DNA of 64,000 nt. Source: an uncultured Flavobacterium sp. Its GTDB lineage: Bacteria; Bacteroidota; Bacteroidia; Flavobacteriales; Flavobacteriaceae. The notes below the pieces were generated by a model that saw nothing but the letters and a program-made list of their open reading frames with translations, had not been told where the DNA came from and searched no databases. How positions within the stretch are numbered: position 1 is the stretch's first letter; every line of letters starts with the position of its first letter. Shown here one piece after another: positions 15,054 to 22,776 of this stretch. A program made the position numbers and the translations under genes. The DNA lies in NCBI GenBank assembly GCA_913061465.1, contig CAJXSU010000001.1, positions 62,001-126,000 of the forward strand. The letters are read 5' to 3'.

Positions 15054-16344
15054 AATTTCAATTTTTTGGTTTCGTAGAGATTTAAGATTACATGATAATA
15101 AAGCTTTTTTTCATGCACTTCAATCTGAGGAAAAAATACTCCCAATTTTCATATTTGATATTGATATACTAAAAAAGATACCCAAAAATGATGCCCGAAT
15201 TTCATTCATTTTCTCAGAACTAAGTGCAATGAATGCACATTTGGAATCATTTGAAACTGAGATAAAAATGTTTCACGGAAATCCAAAAGAGATTTTTAGG
15301 TCGCTAATGAAAAAATATAACATAGTGAAGGTATTTACAAATCATGATTATGAGCCTTATGCTGTAAAGCGAGATGTAGACATCAAAGAATTACTAACAA
15401 CAAGTAAAATTGATTTTCAAACACACAAAGATCAAGTAATTTTTGAGAGAAACGAAATAACAAAAAAAGATGGAAAGCCTTATGTGGTGTATACGCCTTA
15501 TTCTAAAAAATGGTTAGAGAAATATGAAACAAATAAACCTGAAAATTATCCCTCTGAAGATTTTTTAAAACGACTTTATAAAAAAACAAAATCAAAAACT
15601 CTAACATTAAGTGATATTGGATTTATAGAGACTAATACTCCAATTAAAAATTACATTTTTAATTCAAGAATTATCAATGAATACGAAGAGACTCGTAATT
15701 TCCCAGCACTAGACAATACATCGAAATTAGGGCCTCACCTTCGCTTTGGCACTGTTAGTGTTCGCCAAATGGTTTCTAGAGCAGATGCACAAGAAAATAA
15801 GATTTTTCTCAAAGAATTAATTTGGAGAGAATTTTTTATGCAAATTTTATGGCATTTCCCTGAAACCCATAAAAATTCTTTCAAATCAAAATACGATAGA
15901 ATTATTTGGAGAAATGACGAAGAAGAATTTAAAAAATGGTGTGATGGAAACACTGGGTATCCTATGGTAGATGCTGGTATGAGGCAATTAAATAAAACCG
16001 GATTTATGCATAATAGAGTTCGTATGCTTGTAGGAAGTTTTTTGTGTAAACATTTACTTATAGATTGGCGTTGGGGTGAAGCATATTTTGCTGAAAAATT
16101 ACATGACTACGAGATGTCTAGTAATGTGGGAAATTGGCAATGGGTAGCAGGAACTGGTGTTGATGCATCACCTTATTTTAGAATTTTTAACCCTACTAGC
16201 CAGATTCAAAAATTTGATAAAGACTTAAAATATATTCAAAAGTGGGTTCCAGATTTTCAAGAACTAACCTACCCAAGCCCAATGGTAGAACATAAATTTG
16301 CAAGAGAACGCTGTCTGAAAACATACAAAGATGCTCTTGCCTAA
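15046..16344 (+). CDS. Deoxyribodipyrimidine photolyase, class I CPD type
   Basis: A 432-residue photolyase. The antenna domain opens ISIFWFRRDLRLHDNKAF. The FAD domain has KLGPHLRFGTVSVRQM, ELIWREFFMQILWHFP, a stretch CDGNTGYPMVDAGMRQL, GFMHNRVRMLVGSF and the class I hallmark SSNVGNWQWVAGTGVDASP followed by YFRIFNP; the last Asn corresponds to the FAD N5 contact in E. coli PhrB. Class I enzymes reverse cyclobutane pyrimidine dimers using blue light. It is the last gene of the block and overlaps the SRPBCC gene by 8 nt. Confidence 0.94.
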   Translation: MDKISIFWFRRDLRLHDNKAFFHALQSEEKILPIFIFDIDILKKIPKNDARISFIFSELSAMNAHLESFETEIKMFHGNPKEIFRSLMKKYNIVKVFTNHDYEPYAVKRDVDIKELLTTSKIDFQTHKDQVIFERNEITKKDGKPYVVYTPYSKKWLEKYETNKPENYPSEDFLKRLYKKTKSKTLTLSDIGFIETNTPIKNYIFNSRIINEYEETRNFPALDNTSKLGPHLRFGTVSVRQMVSRADAQENKIFLKELIWREFFMQILWHFPETHKNSFKSKYDRIIWRNDEEEFKKWCDGNTGYPMVDAGMRQLNKTGFMHNRVRMLVGSFLCKHLLIDWRWGEAYFAEKLHDYEMSSNVGNWQWVAGTGVDASPYFRIFNPTSQIQKFDKDLKYIQKWVPDFQELTYPSPMVEHKFARERCLKTYKDALA

Positions 16345-16364
16345 AAATATAGTGTTATTAATTT

Positions 16365-16372
16365 TATATTTG
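16365..16372 (+). promoter_or_regulatory. Putative -7 box (TATATTTG) of tRNA-Pro(GGG)
   Basis: TATATTTG is an exact TAnnTTTG match, 9 nt before the tRNA and 20 nt after the photolyase stop codon. It suggests that the tRNA has its own promoter rather than being read only from the photolyase block. Confidence 0.4.
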
Positions 16373-16381
16373 TTAAAAATA

Positions 16382-16456
16382 CGGGATGTAGCTTAGTCCG
16401 GTTAAAGTGCTGGTCTGGGGGACCAGAGATCGGAGGTTCGAATCCTCTCATCCCGA
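16382..16456 (+). tRNA. tRNA-Pro (anticodon GGG)
   Basis: A 75-nt cloverleaf. Acceptor CGGGATG (16382-16388) pairs with CATCCCG (16449-16455), discriminator A. Anticodon stem CTGGT/ACCAG holds the loop CTGGGGG, anticodon GGG. The T arm is GGAGG-TTCGAAT-CCTCT. CCA is not encoded. The last 16 tRNA bases plus 4 flanking bases are repeated exactly at 16575-16594. Confidence 0.95.
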
Positions 16457-16460
16457 CAAA
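16441..16460 (+). repeat. Direct repeat copy 1: 3' end of tRNA-Pro(GGG)
   Basis: AATCCTCTCATCCCGACAAA spans the 3' half of the T arm, the acceptor strand and four bases beyond the tRNA. The identical 20-mer occurs at 16575-16594. Repeats of a tRNA 3' end are typical of integrase attachment sites. Confidence 0.8.
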
Positions 16461-16522
16461 CTAAAGAGGAAAATTTTCGCAGAAAGTTTACTTTCTTAAG
16501 GAATATTTTTCGTTTTAGTTTA

Positions 16523-16544
16523 AAATTAAAGCATGCTTTAATTT
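16523..16544. repeat. Perfect 22-bp palindrome in the tRNA-udk gap
   Basis: Half-site AAATTAAAGCA followed directly by its reverse complement, centred at 16533/16534, with no mismatch. It lies between the two copies of the tRNA 3' end. It may be a protein-binding site, a cruciform or a remnant of an element. No poly-T tract follows closely, so it does not look like a terminator. Confidence 0.6.
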
Positions 16545-16574
16545 GCAACACAACCATAGAGGATCATTAAAAAT

Positions 16575-16594
16575 AATCCTCTCATCCCGACAAA
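16575..16594 (+). repeat. Direct repeat copy 2: tRNA-Pro(GGG) 3'-end fragment
   Basis: An exact 20-bp copy of 16441-16460, 134 bp downstream, with no tRNA 5' half in front of it. An imperfect hairpin (AGAGGAT...ATCCTCT, 16557-16582) overlaps it. The rest of the 16461-16741 gap is AT-rich with no gene that I can see. Confidence 0.75.
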
Positions 16595-16707
16595 TTAACT
16601 TTTAACAGTGTTATAGAAACCTATCATTATGACTATTTTTCTCTTATGTTGAAAAACTAATCTATAGTTGAAAAAATTATTTTTCTATATGGTCAAGTAT
16701 AATTTGT

Positions 16708-16715
16708 TAAATTTG
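16708..16715 (+). promoter_or_regulatory. Putative -7 box (TAAATTTG) of udk
   Basis: TAAATTTG matches TAnnTTTG exactly and lies 26 nt before the udk ATG. No convincing -33 element is found at 17-23 bp. Confidence 0.35.
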
Positions 16716-16741
16716 TTTTTATCATTATTTAAAATAAAAAC

Positions 16742-17347
16742 ATGCTTGTAATTGGAATTGCTGGAGGAACTGGAAGTGGTAAAACCACTGTTGTAAATCA
16801 AATTATTAATGAATTACCTGAAAATGAAGTCTGTGTTATCTCTCAAGACTCTTATTACAAGGCTACAGATTCACTCACATACGAGGAGCGAATAAAAATC
16901 AATTTTGATCATCCTAGAGCCATAGACTTTGAGTTGCTAGAAACACACATCTCAGACCTTAAAAAAGGAAAAGTTATTCAGCAACCTGTTTATTCCTTTG
17001 TTACTCACAACAGAACAAAAGATCATATTGAAACCCATCCCAGAAAAGTAGTAATCATTGAAGGAATCCTTATTTTTAACAGTAAAGAATTACTTGATCT
17101 ATTTGATATCAAAATATTTGTTCATGCTGATGCTGATGAGAGGCTAATAAGACGAGTAAGAAGAGATATTAAAGAAAGAGGAAGAGATATTGATGAAGTT
17201 TTAGATCGCTATAAAAATACACTAAAACCAATGCATCAGCAATTTATAGAACCCACTAAAAGTTTTGCAGACATCATTATTCCTAACGATCGTTACAATA
17301 CGGTTGCAATTGATATCGTTAGAACAGTAATAAGTGAACGCTTATAA
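16742..17347 (+). CDS. udk: Uridine kinase
   Basis: A 201-residue P-loop kinase that phosphorylates uridine and cytidine for pyrimidine salvage. The Walker A motif GIAGGTGSGKTT is at ~5-16, substrate-region SQDSYYK at ~39-45 and NFDHPRAIDFELL at ~56-68. KVVIIEGILIF holds the Walker B-like strand and RRVRRDIKERGRDIDEVL the lid. It starts a plus-strand group with a DivIC-like gene and the mutase genes. Confidence 0.95.
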   Translation: MLVIGIAGGTGSGKTTVVNQIINELPENEVCVISQDSYYKATDSLTYEERIKINFDHPRAIDFELLETHISDLKKGKVIQQPVYSFVTHNRTKDHIETHPRKVVIIEGILIFNSKELLDLFDIKIFVHADADERLIRRVRRDIKERGRDIDEVLDRYKNTLKPMHQQFIEPTKSFADIIIPNDRYNTVAIDIVRTVISERL

Positions 17348-17348
17348 T

Positions 17349-17663
17349 ATGGTTGCAAAAAAAATAAAAGAAAATAAGATATTTAAATTTTTAACAAATA
17401 AATACATCGTCATTTTAATTGCTTTTTTAATATGGATGTTTTTCTTTGATGCTAATGTTCAACTTAATAATGAATTTAAGAAAGAAATAAAGGAACTTAA
17501 CACAACTATCAAATTTTATAAAAAAGAAATTAAAAAAGATAAAAATACAATTACGCAATTACAAGATTCTCTTCAACTTGAAAAATTTGCAAGAGAAAAG
17601 TATTTAATGAAAAAAGAAAACGAGGATATTTATATCATAGAATTTGATACTTTGAAAAAATAA
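17349..17663 (+). CDS. DivIC/FtsB-like septum formation initiator protein
   Basis: A 104-residue single-pass membrane protein. A short basic N-terminus is followed by one membrane helix (~22-40, YIVILIAFLIWMFFFDANV), then a charged coiled coil (~45-80) and the C-terminal REKYLMKKENEDIYIIEF, the layout of FtsB/DivIC proteins that bind FtsL and FtsQ in the divisome. I chose the ATG at 17349, one base after the udk stop; the longer frame from a GTG at 17334 lies inside udk. The mutA ATG follows the stop directly. Confidence 0.85.
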   Translation: MVAKKIKENKIFKFLTNKYIVILIAFLIWMFFFDANVQLNNEFKKEIKELNTTIKFYKKEIKKDKNTITQLQDSLQLEKFAREKYLMKKENEDIYIIEFDTLKK

Positions 17664-19013
17664 ATGGAGGATTTTTTATTTAATGAATTTGATACCTTAA
17701 CACCAGCTGCTTGGAAACAAAAAATTCAAGTAGACTTAAAAGGAGAAGATTATAATGAAAACTTGATTTGGAAATCCAATGAAGGTATAGATGTAAAACC
17801 ATTTTACTCCGCTGAAGACAGGCACACTAATACTATCCCTTTAGCTAAGAATGGATATAAAATCTGTCAATCTATTTTTGTAGATGATGTAATCATAGCC
17901 AATAAATTGGCTGTAGATTCCATTAATCGAGGAGCTTCAGCAATTCAGTTTGTTGCTAATTCAACTTTTGATCATAAACTTTTATTTAGCAATATAGATA
18001 CTGAAGAAATATTTATTTATTTAAATTTTGAATTTCTTAATGCTGTATTTGTCACAGAAATTAAAGACTATTGTAAAAGTAACTGTCTATATTTTCAAAT
18101 CGATATTATAGGAAACTTAGCTAAAACAGGAAATTGGTTTTTTAATTTAAAATCAGATCTTAAAGAAAAAAACAAGTACATACAGTCTGTCAACAATTCA
18201 ATTTGTGTAAACGCTTCATTATACCAAAATGCTGGAGCATCAATTATTCAAGAGTTAGCTTATGCATTAGCACATACTAATGAATATATTGAGTTATTTG
18301 GAAAGTCTATAGCGCCTAAAATTCATTATACTTTTTCTATTGGAAGTAATTATTTCTTTGAAATTGCGAAATTAAGAGCTTTTCGCCTATTAGTCGATGC
18401 TCTTCTAACAGAACATGGAGTGAAAAGTACACCCATTCATATTTTTACAAAACCAAGCTTACGAAACAAAACAATATATGATTATAATGTAAATATGTTG
18501 AGAACTACAACTGAATGTATGAGTGCAATTCTGGGGGGTTCAGATACAATATCTAATATTTCTTACGATTCTATTTATCATAAGTCGAATGAATTTGGAG
18601 AACGAATTTCTAGAAATCAATTGTTAATTTTAAAAGAAGAGGCCTATCTTTCAGAAGCATATAAATTTACGAATGGAGCTTATTATATTGAAAGTATTGA
18701 AAAACAATTTGCAGAAAAAGCCCTTCAGCTATTCAAGCAAATAGAAAAAAGTGGAGGATTTTTAAAGCAACTTAAAAAAGGAGTCATTCAAAATAAAATA
18801 AGTGAAAATGCAAAAAAACAGCAAACTCAATTTGATCAAAATGAAATCATATTATTGGGGACTAATAAATTAACCAGTGAAAATGACTGTATGAAGAATG
18901 AACTTCAAATCTACCCATTTTTAAAGAAAAAAAATACTAAAACTTTGATTGCACCAATTCTTCAAAAGCGATTGGCAGATCAACTGGAACAAAATAGGTT
19001 AAAAATGGAATAG
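17664..19013 (+). CDS. mutA: Methylmalonyl-CoA mutase, small (beta) subunit
   Basis: A 449-residue homologue of the mutase TIM-barrel domain. It starts FNEFDTLTPAAWKQKIQVDLKG and contains LAYALAHTNEYIELFG, FSIGSNYFFEIAKLRAFR and RTTTECMSAILGGSD, matching the equivalent segments of the large subunit. It lacks a B12-binding domain, as expected for the non-catalytic partner of heterodimeric bacterial mutases. It sits 43 bp before the large-subunit gene. The heterodimer interconverts methylmalonyl-CoA and succinyl-CoA. Confidence 0.94.
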   Translation: MEDFLFNEFDTLTPAAWKQKIQVDLKGEDYNENLIWKSNEGIDVKPFYSAEDRHTNTIPLAKNGYKICQSIFVDDVIIANKLAVDSINRGASAIQFVANSTFDHKLLFSNIDTEEIFIYLNFEFLNAVFVTEIKDYCKSNCLYFQIDIIGNLAKTGNWFFNLKSDLKEKNKYIQSVNNSICVNASLYQNAGASIIQELAYALAHTNEYIELFGKSIAPKIHYTFSIGSNYFFEIAKLRAFRLLVDALLTEHGVKSTPIHIFTKPSLRNKTIYDYNVNMLRTTTECMSAILGGSDTISNISYDSIYHKSNEFGERISRNQLLILKEEAYLSEAYKFTNGAYYIESIEKQFAEKALQLFKQIEKSGGFLKQLKKGVIQNKISENAKKQQTQFDQNEIILLGTNKLTSENDCMKNELQIYPFLKKKNTKTLIAPILQKRLADQLEQNRLKME

Positions 19014-19056
19014 CCTTACATATTAATTTAAAACAATACACAAAGTAACGTATATA

Positions 19057-21147
19057 ATGACCCGAAAAAAGCTTCAAAACTTATATCTAAACTTCATTAA
19101 AGATACAGCGTATAAAACTTTTAATCATGAAGGTTTTATAGCGGGTATTGCCCCAAATTTAAGAGGTCCATATGCTACTATGTATGTTAAAAAACCCTGG
19201 ACTATTAGACAATATGCAGGGTTTTCATCAGCAGAAGAGAGTAATTCATTTTACAGAAGAAACTTAAAAGGTGGACAAAAAGGATTATCTGTAGCTTTTG
19301 ATCTTGCTACACATAGAGGCTATGATTCAGATCATGAACGTGTTGAAGGAGATGTAGGAAAAGCTGGAGTAGCCATAGATACAGTCGAAGACATGAAACT
19401 CTTATTTGAAGGTATTCCTTTAGATAAAATGTCTGTTTCTATGACAATGAATGGGGCGGTATTACCAATATTAGCCTTTTATATTGTGGCCGCTCGGGAA
19501 CAAGGAGTAAAAGAATCGGAACTTTCTGGAACCATACAAAATGATATCTTAAAAGAATTCATGGTTAGGAATACTTATATCTATCCTCCTAGTCCTTCAA
19601 TGAAAATAATAGCAGATATTTTTGAATATACTAGTAAAAATATGTCCAAGTTTAATTCTATTTCAATTTCAGGGTACCACATGCAAGAGGCTGGTGCTTC
19701 TCCTGAAATTGAATTAGCTTATACTTTAGCAAATGGATTAGAGTACCTAAAAAAGGGAATAGAAACAGGTATGAACATAGACTCATTTGCACCAAGATTA
19801 TCTTTTTTCTGGGGTATAGGTATGGATCATTTTACAGAAATAGCAAAAATGAGAGCCGCAAGGATGTTATGGGCAAAACTTGTGAAACAATTTCATCCAA
19901 AAAATCCAAAATCACTTGCTTTAAGAGCGCATAGTCAAACAAGTGGATGGAGTTTAACAGAGCAAGATCCGTTTAACAATATTGCAAGAACAACCATTGA
20001 AGCTATGGCTGCTGCATTTGGAGGAACTCAAAGTCTTCATACGAATGCCCTTGATGAAGCAATAGCGTTACCAACAGATTTTTCTGCCAGAATAGCTCGA
20101 AATACTCAAATATACTTACAAGATGAAACTCAGATCACAAAAACTGTAGATCCATGGGCAGGAAGTTATGAATTAGAACAACTTACTGAAGCTATTGCTA
20201 ACAAAGCATGGAGTTTAATTAAAGAAGTTGAAGGATTGGGTGGAATGACAAAAGCAATAGAAAAGGGAATTCCTAAAATGCGAATTGAAGAAGCCGCGGC
20301 AAAAAAACAAGCAAAAATTGATAGTGGTCAAGATATAATTATTGGAGTGAATAAATATCAATTAAATGAAGAAGACCCCCTTCAAATACTTAATGTAGAT
20401 AATAACGCTGTTCGGAAATCTCAAGTTAAAAGGTTAACTCAAATAAAAGCAAATAGAAATTCAAAAAAAGTACAAAAACGGCTTGATGAAATTACTAGAG
20501 CTGCCAAACTAAGTTTAAAACCAAGTAACTTAGAAAATCTTAAAAGTGAAAATTTATTAGAACTGGCCATAAAAGCTGCTCAAGAAAGAGCTACCTTAGG
20601 GGAAATTTCAGCTGCTTTAGAGCTAGCATATGGGAGACATAAAGCAGTTCATAAAACCATCTCAGGGGTGTATAGTAAAGAAATAAAAAATAATGCGTTA
20701 TTTAAGGAAGCGGCTGAACTTACTGATAAGTTTGCCGAACTTGAAGGAAGGCGACCGCGAATTATGATAGCAAAATTAGGACAAGATGGTCATGATAGAG
20801 GAGCTAAAGTTGTCGCTACTGGTTATGCAGATTTAGGATTTGATGTAGATATTGGCCCACTATTTCAAACTCCAAAAGAAGCAGTCAAGCAAGCTATTGA
20901 AAATGATGTTCATATCTTAGGAATTTCGTCATTAGCGGCAGGACATAAAACTTTAGTACCTCAAGTAATTTCAGAGTTAAAAAAATATGAGCGTGAAGAT
21001 ATTATGGTAATTGTTGGAGGTGTAATTCCTGTTCAAGATTATCAATTTCTGTTTGATTGTGGTGCCGTTGGTGTTTTTGGACCAGGAACTAAAATTGCAC
21101 AAGCTGCTATAGAAATGGTTACTATTTTAATTGATTCTGTGAAATAA
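19057..21147 (+). CDS. scpA: Methylmalonyl-CoA mutase, large (catalytic) subunit
   Basis: A 696-residue adenosylcobalamin enzyme. The TIM barrel contains [52 protein letters not shown] and [20 protein letters not shown]. The C-terminal ~130 residues form the cobalamin domain with [20 protein letters not shown] (the DxHxxG motif supplies the lower His ligand) and [14 protein letters not shown]. Role: rearrangement between L-methylmalonyl-CoA and succinyl-CoA in propionate and odd-chain or branched amino acid metabolism. No cobalamin riboswitch is visible upstream. Confidence 0.97.
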   Translation: MTRKKLQNLYLNFIKDTAYKTFNHEGFIAGIAPNLRGPYATMYVKKPWTIRQYAGFSSAEESNSFYRRNLKGGQKGLSVAFDLATHRGYDSDHERVEGDVGKAGVAIDTVEDMKLLFEGIPLDKMSVSMTMNGAVLPILAFYIVAAREQGVKESELSGTIQNDILKEFMVRNTYIYPPSPSMKIIADIFEYTSKNMSKFNSISISGYHMQEAGASPEIELAYTLANGLEYLKKGIETGMNIDSFAPRLSFFWGIGMDHFTEIAKMRAARMLWAKLVKQFHPKNPKSLALRAHSQTSGWSLTEQDPFNNIARTTIEAMAAAFGGTQSLHTNALDEAIALPTDFSARIARNTQIYLQDETQITKTVDPWAGSYELEQLTEAIANKAWSLIKEVEGLGGMTKAIEKGIPKMRIEEAAAKKQAKIDSGQDIIIGVNKYQLNEEDPLQILNVDNNAVRKSQVKRLTQIKANRNSKKVQKRLDEITRAAKLSLKPSNLENLKSENLLELAIKAAQERATLGEISAALELAYGRHKAVHKTISGVYSKEIKNNALFKEAAELTDKFAELEGRRPRIMIAKLGQDGHDRGAKVVATGYADLGFDVDIGPLFQTPKEAVKQAIENDVHILGISSLAAGHKTLVPQVISELKKYEREDIMVIVGGVIPVQDYQFLFDCGAVGVFGPGTKIAQAAIEMVTILIDSVK

Positions 21148-21187
21148 TAATAGTATCTTTTGTGCTTTAATTTTCAATTCTTTTAAC

Positions 21188-22615
21188 ATGAAAAAATATT
21201 TATTTTTAGTTTTTATACTTCTAGTATCAACCAATATCTCTGCTCAAAAGGGAATGTCAAAAAATAAAAAGGCATTAATTAACTCTATAGAACAACATAA
21301 AAATAAACTTATTGAAATCAGTGATAATATTTGGGAAGCTGCAGAACCTGCACTTTTAGAATTTAAATCTTCAAATTATTTATCAGACTATGCAGAAGAA
21401 AATGGGTTTACTGTGAAAAAAGGTGTTGCCGGTATTGAAACAGCTTTTATTGCTGAATATGGCTCAGGAAAACCCATCATTGGAATCATGGGAGAATTTG
21501 ATGCGAACCTTGGAATATCTCAAAAAAAACAGCCTATCAAAGATCCTCTTCAAAAAGGAGCACCAGGTCATGGGTGTGGTCATAATCTTTTTGGAACTGC
21601 TAGTCTTGGAGCTGCAATTGCCATAAAAGAAATGATCAAATCTGGTAAAATAACAGGAACCGTAAGATTCTATGGAACACCTGCAGAAGAAACTATATTT
21701 GGAAAAGTTTGGATGGTTAGAGAGGGATTGTTTGATGATTTAGACATCTGTATGGATTGGCATCCTGCAGATGAAATTGAGGCGAGTACGCAAAGTAGTA
21801 AAGCACTCGTCGATTTTAGATTGAAGTTTTTTGGTGATGCTGCTCATGCTTCTGGAGATCCTTGGAATGGAAATAGCGCTGTTGATGCTATGGAACTATA
21901 TACTACTTCCTTAAACTATTACAGAGAACATATTAGACCAACAGCCAGAATACATTATGACATTGAAAAAGCAGGAGATGTTGTAAATGTGGTTCCAGAC
22001 TATGCACAAATATGGACTAGAATTCGAGAAAACGATAAAGAAAATGTCAACATTTTGTATGAAAGAGCAAAAAAAATGGCAGAGGGAGCATCAATGATGG
22101 CTAACGTAGGGTACGAATTGAGTTTGATTTCTGGAATCTATGAAATTATACCTAATAGATTTGGTGCAGAAATCATACAAAAAAACTTTGAGTTATTAGG
22201 AGAGATAGAATACTCAAGTGATGAAATTAAATATGCAAATACAATTCTTAAAGAAACAGGAAAAGAACTTAAGGGAATAGACGGTAAAATAAAACCAATA
22301 AAGCCAACAATTCCAGCCCAAGGAGGATCTACTGATGTGGGTGACGTAAGTCAAATTGTTCCAGTAGTAAGATTAGGCGTTACCACTGCAGCAAAAGACG
22401 GTCCTTGGCATTCATGGGCTGTTGTTGCGTGTACAGGAATGTCTATTGGACATAAAGGGATGATATATGCCTCAAAATCATTAGCCATGACTATGCTAGA
22501 TTTTTATAAAAACCCTAAATTAATTGAGGGTGCAAAAAAAGAATTTTTAGAAAGAAAGGGAAATAAAGTTTATGAGCCTCAAATACCACCAGGTCCACCA
22601 AAACTAATAAATTAA
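21188..22615 (+). CDS. Secreted M20-family amidohydrolase (AbgB-like)
   Basis: A 475-residue zinc-dependent amidohydrolase/peptidase. Residues 1-19 are a signal peptide ending ISAQKG, so it is exported. Metal and active-site segments include GIMGEFDAN, PGHGCGHNLFGTA, the HPADE segment and, near the end, STDVGDVSQIVP and WHSWAVVACTGMSIGHKGM. The pattern resembles p-aminobenzoyl-glutamate hydrolase (AbgB) and indole-acetyl-amino-acid hydrolases. The C-terminus is proline-rich (PQIPPGPPK). It follows scpA by 40 bp but has no obvious functional tie to it. The substrate is unknown. Confidence 0.88.
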   Translation: MKKYLFLVFILLVSTNISAQKGMSKNKKALINSIEQHKNKLIEISDNIWEAAEPALLEFKSSNYLSDYAEENGFTVKKGVAGIETAFIAEYGSGKPIIGIMGEFDANLGISQKKQPIKDPLQKGAPGHGCGHNLFGTASLGAAIAIKEMIKSGKITGTVRFYGTPAEETIFGKVWMVREGLFDDLDICMDWHPADEIEASTQSSKALVDFRLKFFGDAAHASGDPWNGNSAVDAMELYTTSLNYYREHIRPTARIHYDIEKAGDVVNVVPDYAQIWTRIRENDKENVNILYERAKKMAEGASMMANVGYELSLISGIYEIIPNRFGAEIIQKNFELLGEIEYSSDEIKYANTILKETGKELKGIDGKIKPIKPTIPAQGGSTDVGDVSQIVPVVRLGVTTAAKDGPWHSWAVVACTGMSIGHKGMIYASKSLAMTMLDFYKNPKLIEGAKKEFLERKGNKVYEPQIPPGPPKLIN

Positions 22616-22743
22616 GTGGCATAGCTAATCAATCAAAATAAACTGATTAGATCTAGTAAAAAAAATCTTGTTAAACTTTAGTTAACACCATTTTTTTAGT
22701 TTTAAAAAAGAGGAAAATGAATGAATTTTTGTTGTATAATTCA

Positions 22744-22751
22744 TAAATTTG
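22744..22751 (+). promoter_or_regulatory. Putative -7 box (TAAATTTG) before ccsBA
   Basis: TAAATTTG matches TAnnTTTG exactly and ends 25 nt before the ATG. A TTTTTG occurs upstream but only ~12 bp away. A short inverted repeat TGTTAA-N7-TTAACA lies further upstream in the same gap. Confidence 0.4.
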
Positions 22752-22776
22752 CAACTTATTTATAAGCCTTTTTAGG

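Noticed and set aside
17334..17348. GTG start giving a five-residue longer DivIC-like protein
   Set aside because: It lies inside the end of udk; the ATG at 17349 directly after the udk stop is the simpler choice.
19014..19056. Possible cobalamin riboswitch before the mutase large subunit
   Set aside because: The gap is only 43 bp, far too short for a B12 riboswitch, and none is visible before mutA either.
22625..22650. Hairpin CTAATCA/TGATTAG after the M20 amidohydrolase gene
   Set aside because: It has a 12-nt loop, no T tract follows it, and the stem is short and AT-rich, so it is weak as a terminator.
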